Of a stretch of 26,423 bases of DNA, positions 22,893 through 26,423 are shown piece by piece. Origin of the DNA: a virus; IMG/VR virus record IMGVR_UViG_3300045009_000577, positions 1-26,423 of that record; one strand, written 5' to 3'. The notes below the pieces were generated by a model that was not told the DNA's origin, ran no database searches, and saw only the letters and a program-made list of their open reading frames with translations. The stretch's first letter is position 1. Each line of letters starts with the position of its first letter. The translations under genes were made by a program, and so were the position numbers.

Positions 22893-23612
22893 ATGAAATT
22901 TTTATATCCTACTATAATATCGGGTTCTGGTAATTTTAAAGGACATTTTACAGGTTCTTTTTCTGGTGACGGATCTAATTTATTGAATGTCATATCATAT
23001 ACTAATTCCGATACTTTAAGTTATATAAATTCTAGAAATGTTGTATCTGGATCATCTCAAATATCATATCCATCAATATCTAATAGACCTCCATTCATAA
23101 TATCTGGAAGTGGCATGTATTTTAATGGAAACAATATTGGGATAGGTGTAAAAAATCCATCATCTAAATTTCAAATATCTGGATCTTCGTCATCTTTAGT
23201 CAATGTAACAAGAGGTGGTAATTCATATTTTTACATTAGCGGTAGCGGAAATATTGGAGTATCTACAACATCTCCTACTCATAAATTTACTATAAGCGGT
23301 TCTTTAAAAACTACAACTATAGCGGATTCATCTAACTCTATAGGTTCTTTAAATCAAGTTCTAACATCTACCGGAAATTCATTATCCTGGATTAATCCAC
23401 TAATAAAACAAATTCAAATAGGTTCCACCTTAATAGGAACTACTTCTAGCGATATTAATTTTTCTACACCTTTTACTAATACTCCGGTAGTTGTATTGTC
23501 ATCTGCCGTAGGAGCAGCTATTTCTATAACATCAATAACAACTACTTTTTTTAGGGTAACTAATCCGACATCGGCTCATACAATATACTGGATAGCTGTT
23601 ACATTAAACTAA
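22893..23612 (+). CDS. Tail fibre paralog with C-terminal H-type-lectin-like domain
   Basis: A 239-residue protein. N-terminal shared anchor (YPTIISGSGNFKGHFTGSFS then GDGSNL), followed by SYTNSDTLSYINSRNVVSGS as in the fibre at 19770. A shaft with GIGVKNPSSKFQISGS and GVSTTSPTHKFTISGSLKTT resembles the 'GIGTTSP' beta-prism repeats of phage and bacterial fibres. The last ~70 residues (QIQIGSTLIG, INFSTPFTNTPVVVLSS, RVTNPTSAHTIYWIAVTLN) have the 'F-x-x-PF-x-x-x-PxV...W-x-A' pattern of H-type-lectin-like tip domains. Probably a receptor-binding fibre. Confidence 0.75.
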   Translation: MKFLYPTIISGSGNFKGHFTGSFSGDGSNLLNVISYTNSDTLSYINSRNVVSGSSQISYPSISNRPPFIISGSGMYFNGNNIGIGVKNPSSKFQISGSSSSLVNVTRGGNSYFYISGSGNIGVSTTSPTHKFTISGSLKTTTIADSSNSIGSLNQVLTSTGNSLSWINPLIKQIQIGSTLIGTTSSDINFSTPFTNTPVVVLSSAVGAAISITSITTTFFRVTNPTSAHTIYWIAVTLN

Positions 23613-23617
23613 GTAAA

Positions 23618-23625
23618 TATAAAAT
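23618..23625 (+). promoter_or_regulatory. Possible late promoter octamer TATAAAAT
   Basis: The same TATAAAAT octamer as upstream of the sigma gene lies 7 bases before the last fibre's ATG, in a 20-base gap after the previous gene. One base off T4 late TATAAATA. AT-rich background makes chance likely. Confidence 0.25.
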
Positions 23626-23632
23626 TTAAAAA

Positions 23633-26423
23633 ATGAGAATACTTTTTCCTACTATTTTTTCTGGTTCAGGCTACTTCTCTGGTTCTTTAGAGGGAGACGG
23701 GTCTAGGTTATATAATATTGTATCCTCATCTTATGCACTAACCGCATCATACGCTTTAAATAATAACGGAGTTGGATTTCCTTTCATAGGTAATGCTAAA
23801 ATAACAGGTTCTTTGAGTATTTCCGGTTCTAATGTAGATTTTACCAATGTGAGAGCTATATCCGGTTCTATATTTTCCGGGTCATTTGTAGGAGATGGTA
23901 GTGGATTAACAGGTATTACAGTATCTCAAGTCGCAACAGCTAAGTCTAATTTTCATGCAGTATATAGCGCATCTGTATACCATAATTTTAATTCTAGGAA
24001 TGTAAATGTATCAGTTTACGATAATAACAATAGATTATTTTTCCCTGATTCTATAGTTTTATCTACGCCAAATAGAGTTGACATAACTTTTTCTGGTCCT
24101 TCTACTGGATATGCAGTAGTATCTAAAGGCGGACATATAATAGAGCCTGCATCTGGTAGTGGTATAGGCTTCCCCTTTTCTGGGAGTGCTGTTATAACGG
24201 GTTCTTTTCTTGTATCCGGCTCTAAAGTAGATTTTACAAAAGTACAAGTAATATCCGGTTCCATATTCTCCGGTTCTTTCGTAGGAGATGGAAGTGGTTT
24301 GACAGGACTAACAGTATCTCAAGTAGCCACAGTTCAACATAGTTTTGTATCTACTTATAGTGCTTCTATAAATCACAACTTTAATTCTAGGAATGTAAAT
24401 GTAGCAGTTTACGATAATAATAATAAACTATTCTTTCCTGATTCGATAACTCTAGCCACTCCGGACAGAGTAGATTTAAGATTTTCGGGTATATCTTCTG
24501 GATATGCTGTTGTATCTAAAGGAGGACATTTAGTGACAGGAGTATATCCTATTTCAGGTAGCGGAATCGGTTTCCCCTTCTCTGGTAGTGCAGTTATAAC
24601 AGGATCTTTATTAGTATCAGGTTCACACGTAGATTTCACTAATGTAAAAGCTATATCAGGTTCTATATTCTCCGGTTCTTTTGTAGGAGATGGAAGTAAC
24701 CTAACTGGACTAACAATATCTCAAATAGCTACAGTACAACATACTTTTACTTCTGTTTTAAGTGCTTCTATAAATCATAACTTTAATTCTAGGAATGTAA
24801 ATGTAGCAGTTTACGATACTAATAATAAACTATTCTTTCCCGATTCAATAAGATTAACCACACCAAATATAGTTGATGTAACTTTTTCCGGTTTATCTTC
24901 CGGATATGTTGTTATTTCAAAAGGTGGTCATTTAGTAACAGGAGTAGCTATACCTTCCGGTAGTGGGGTAGGATTTCCATTTTCCGGTAGTGCGGTTATA
25001 ACAGGTTCATTATTTGTATCAGGTTCACACGTAGATTTAACTAATGTAAAAGCTATATCAGGTTCTATCTTCTCGGGATCTTTTGTAGGAGATGGAAGTG
25101 GTTTAACGGGTTTAACAATATCTCAAGTAGCTACAGTACAAAGTAATTTTACTTCTGTATTTAGCGCTTCGGTAAATCACAACTTTAATTCTAGGAATGT
25201 AAACGTATCAGTTTATGATACTAACAATAAATTGTTTTTCCCGGACTCAATAACTTTAACTACGCCTAATAGAGTAGATATAATATTCTCCGGATTATCT
25301 TCTGGGTATGTAGTGGTATCTAAAGGAGGTCACCTCATAGCTCCATCCTCAGGTAGCGGAATCGGTTTCCCCTTCTCTGGTAGTGCGGTTATAACAGGAT
25401 CTTTACTAGTATCAGGTTCACACGTAGATTTCACTAATGTAAAAGCTATATCAGGTTCTATATTCTCCGGTTCTTTCGTAGGAGACGGAAGTAACCTAAC
25501 TGGAATTACTGTATCCCAAGCTACTACAGTACAAAGTAATTTTACTTCTGTATATAGTGCCTCTGTAAATCATAACTTTAATTCTAGGAATGTAAACGTA
25601 GCAGTTTATGATACGAATAACAAGTTATTTTTCCCTGACTCAATAACCCTATCTACACTTAATAGAGCTGATATTATATTTTCAGGTCTGTCTTCCGGAT
25701 ATGTGGTGGTTTCTAAGGGAGGACATATACTAAGCGGGTCTTTACAAAACGCAGTAACTTTAGATAACCAACTACCTTCTTACTATTTAGACTATAATAA
25801 TCTTACTAATGTTCCCCCAACAAGTAGTGGTGATGGTTTTCCTTTTGCCGGAGACGCGGTTATAACAGGTTCATTATTAGTATCAGGATCTAAGGTAGAT
25901 TTTTCAAAAGCTAAAGTAATATCAGGTTCTTTATTTTCCGGCTCATTTGTTGGAGACGGAAGCGGGTTAACAGGAATAACGGTATCTGAAATAGCAACCA
26001 TACAATCTACTTTTAATTCTGTATATAGCGCTTCTATAAATCATAACTTTAATTCCAAAAATATAAACGTAGCTGTATATGATAATAATGATAAGTTATT
26101 TTTTCCTGATTCGATAACTTTAGCTACTCCCAATAGAGTTGACATAATATTCTCAGGATTATCCTCCGGATATGTCGTAGTCTCTAAAGGAGGCCATATT
26201 GTTACAGGAACATATCCAATTTCAGGGAGTGGTATTGGATTTCCATTCTCAGGTAAAGCAGTTATAACTGGATCTTTGTTTGTATCTGGGTCAAAAGTAG
26301 ATTTCACTAATGTAAAAGCTATATCAGGTTCTATATTCTCCGGTTCTTTCGTAGGAGACGGAAGTAACCTAACTGGAATTACTGTATCCCAAGCTACTAC
26401 AGTACAAAGTAATTTTACTTCTG
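23633..26423 (+). CDS. Giant repetitive tail fibre (C-terminus beyond window)
   Basis: The frame is open from ATG 23633 to the right edge (930 codons and one base). The N-terminal anchor (FPTIFSGSGYFSGSLEGDGS, then RLYNIVSSSYALTASYALN) nearly matches the start of the fibre at 15757. From 23774 the protein is an array of homologous units, each GFPFSGSAVITGSLLVSGS, then SGSIFSGSFVGDGSGLTG, then a ~60-residue sandwich module (HNFNSRNVNVAVYD, LFFPDSITLATP, YAVVSKGGH). Six full units of 131, 134, 134, 131, 157 and 134 residues and the start of a seventh are present. The sandwich module is related to the three modules in the fibre at 15757. A long, rod-like fibre is likely. Confidence 0.85.
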   Translation, partial: MRILFPTIFSGSGYFSGSLEGDGSRLYNIVSSSYALTASYALNNNGVGFPFIGNAKITGSLSISGSNVDFTNVRAISGSIFSGSFVGDGSGLTGITVSQVATAKSNFHAVYSASVYHNFNSRNVNVSVYDNNNRLFFPDSIVLSTPNRVDITFSGPSTGYAVVSKGGHIIEPASGSGIGFPFSGSAVITGSFLVSGSKVDFTKVQVISGSIFSGSFVGDGSGLTGLTVSQVATVQHSFVSTYSASINHNFNSRNVNVAVYDNNNKLFFPDSITLATPDRVDLRFSGISSGYAVVSKGGHLVTGVYPISGSGIGFPFSGSAVITGSLLVSGSHVDFTNVKAISGSIFSGSFVGDGSNLTGLTISQIATVQHTFTSVLSASINHNFNSRNVNVAVYDTNNKLFFPDSIRLTTPNIVDVTFSGLSSGYVVISKGGHLVTGVAIPSGSGVGFPFSGSAVITGSLFVSGSHVDLTNVKAISGSIFSGSFVGDGSGLTGLTISQVATVQSNFTSVFSASVNHNFNSRNVNVSVYDTNNKLFFPDSITLTTPNRVDIIFSGLSSGYVVVSKGGHLIAPSSGSGIGFPFSGSAVITGSLLVSGSHVDFTNVKAISGSIFSGSFVGDGSNLTGITVSQATTVQSNFTSVYSASVNHNFNSRNVNVAVYDTNNKLFFPDSITLSTLNRADIIFSGLSSGYVVVSKGGHILSGSLQNAVTLDNQLPSYYLDYNNLTNVPPTSSGDGFPFAGDAVITGSLLVSGSKVDFSKAKVISGSLFSGSFVGDGSGLTGITVSEIATIQSTFNSVYSASINHNFNSKNINVAVYDNNDKLFFPDSITLATPNRVDIIFSGLSSGYVVVSKGGHIVTGTYPISGSGIGFPFSGKAVITGSLFVSGSKVDFTNVKAISGSIFSGSFVGDGSNLTGITVSQATTVQSNFTS
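23774..26423 (+). repeat. In-frame tandem repeat array (393-471 base units)
   Basis: Unit starts (the GFPF codons) are at 23774, 24167, 24569, 24971, 25364, 25835 and 26237, so unit lengths are 393, 402, 402, 393, 471 and 402 bases, all divisible by three. The 471-base unit carries an extra segment, LDNQLPSYYLDYNNLTNVPP, near 25755-25815. A 127-base stretch at 25424-25550 is identical to 26297-26423. Confidence 0.92.

Noticed and set aside
24016-26307. Several minus-strand frames with similar sequences across the giant fibre
   Set aside because: They repeat only because the sense-strand repeat array does; they are antisense shadows.
23774-26423. CRISPR-like or satellite DNA interpretation of the tandem repeats
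   Set aside because: Units are far too long for CRISPR, all are multiples of three and stay in one open frame, so they are protein repeats.

Overview
The window is a gene-dense, AT-rich piece of a large tailed-phage genome. It looks like a contractile-tailed (myovirus), T4-superfamily phage, because a gp25-like wedge protein, a gp6-like wedge protein, a gp5-like OB-fold hub protein and a gp55-like late sigma factor lie side by side. A host in the phylum Bacteroidota is likely but not proven: most starts have no Shine-Dalgarno sequence and sit in A-rich leaders, and the best promoter fits the Bacteroidota consensus (TTG, 19 bases, TACCTTTG). No integrase, insertion sequence, tRNA, rRNA or CRISPR array was seen.

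Left block (1-13863, all on the minus strand, read from 13863 down to 1): a membrane/coiled-coil protein with an AT-hook; an HD-family-like protein that has lost its HD pair; a small membrane-anchored coiled-coil protein followed by a terminator; the gp55-like sigma; an unknown helical protein; the gp5-like hub/spike; an unknown small protein; gp25; gp6; a DNRLRE-like protein; a collagen-like protein; and a baseplate/tail protein cut by the left edge. Tail genes overlap or are separated by a few bases, as expected for one co-translated baseplate operon.

Middle (13864-14296): a 433-base divergent non-coding region with one good minus-strand promoter and a striking cluster of nine ACATG motifs.

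Right block (14297-26423, all plus strand): two unknown early-position genes, a well-expressed-looking 126-residue helical protein with its own strong terminator, then a cluster of tail fibre and receptor-binding genes. Four fibres share one N-terminal anchor (PT/N-I-I/F-S/T-GSG...GSF-x-GDGS). Four small proteins share another short N-terminal peptide. There is also a tail-fibre-assembly-chaperone-like protein and a conserved Trp/Pro-rich phage protein. The last gene is an in-frame array of 131-157-residue repeats that runs off the right edge.

Together the window encodes the baseplate, the sigma factor likely to drive late transcription, and an unusually modular host-recognition apparatus. 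The most notable points are a canonical -1 slippery heptamer before the end of the membrane protein, the AT-hook on that protein, the degenerate HD protein, the ACATG cluster, and a repeat module shared between separate fibres with signs of recent duplication.
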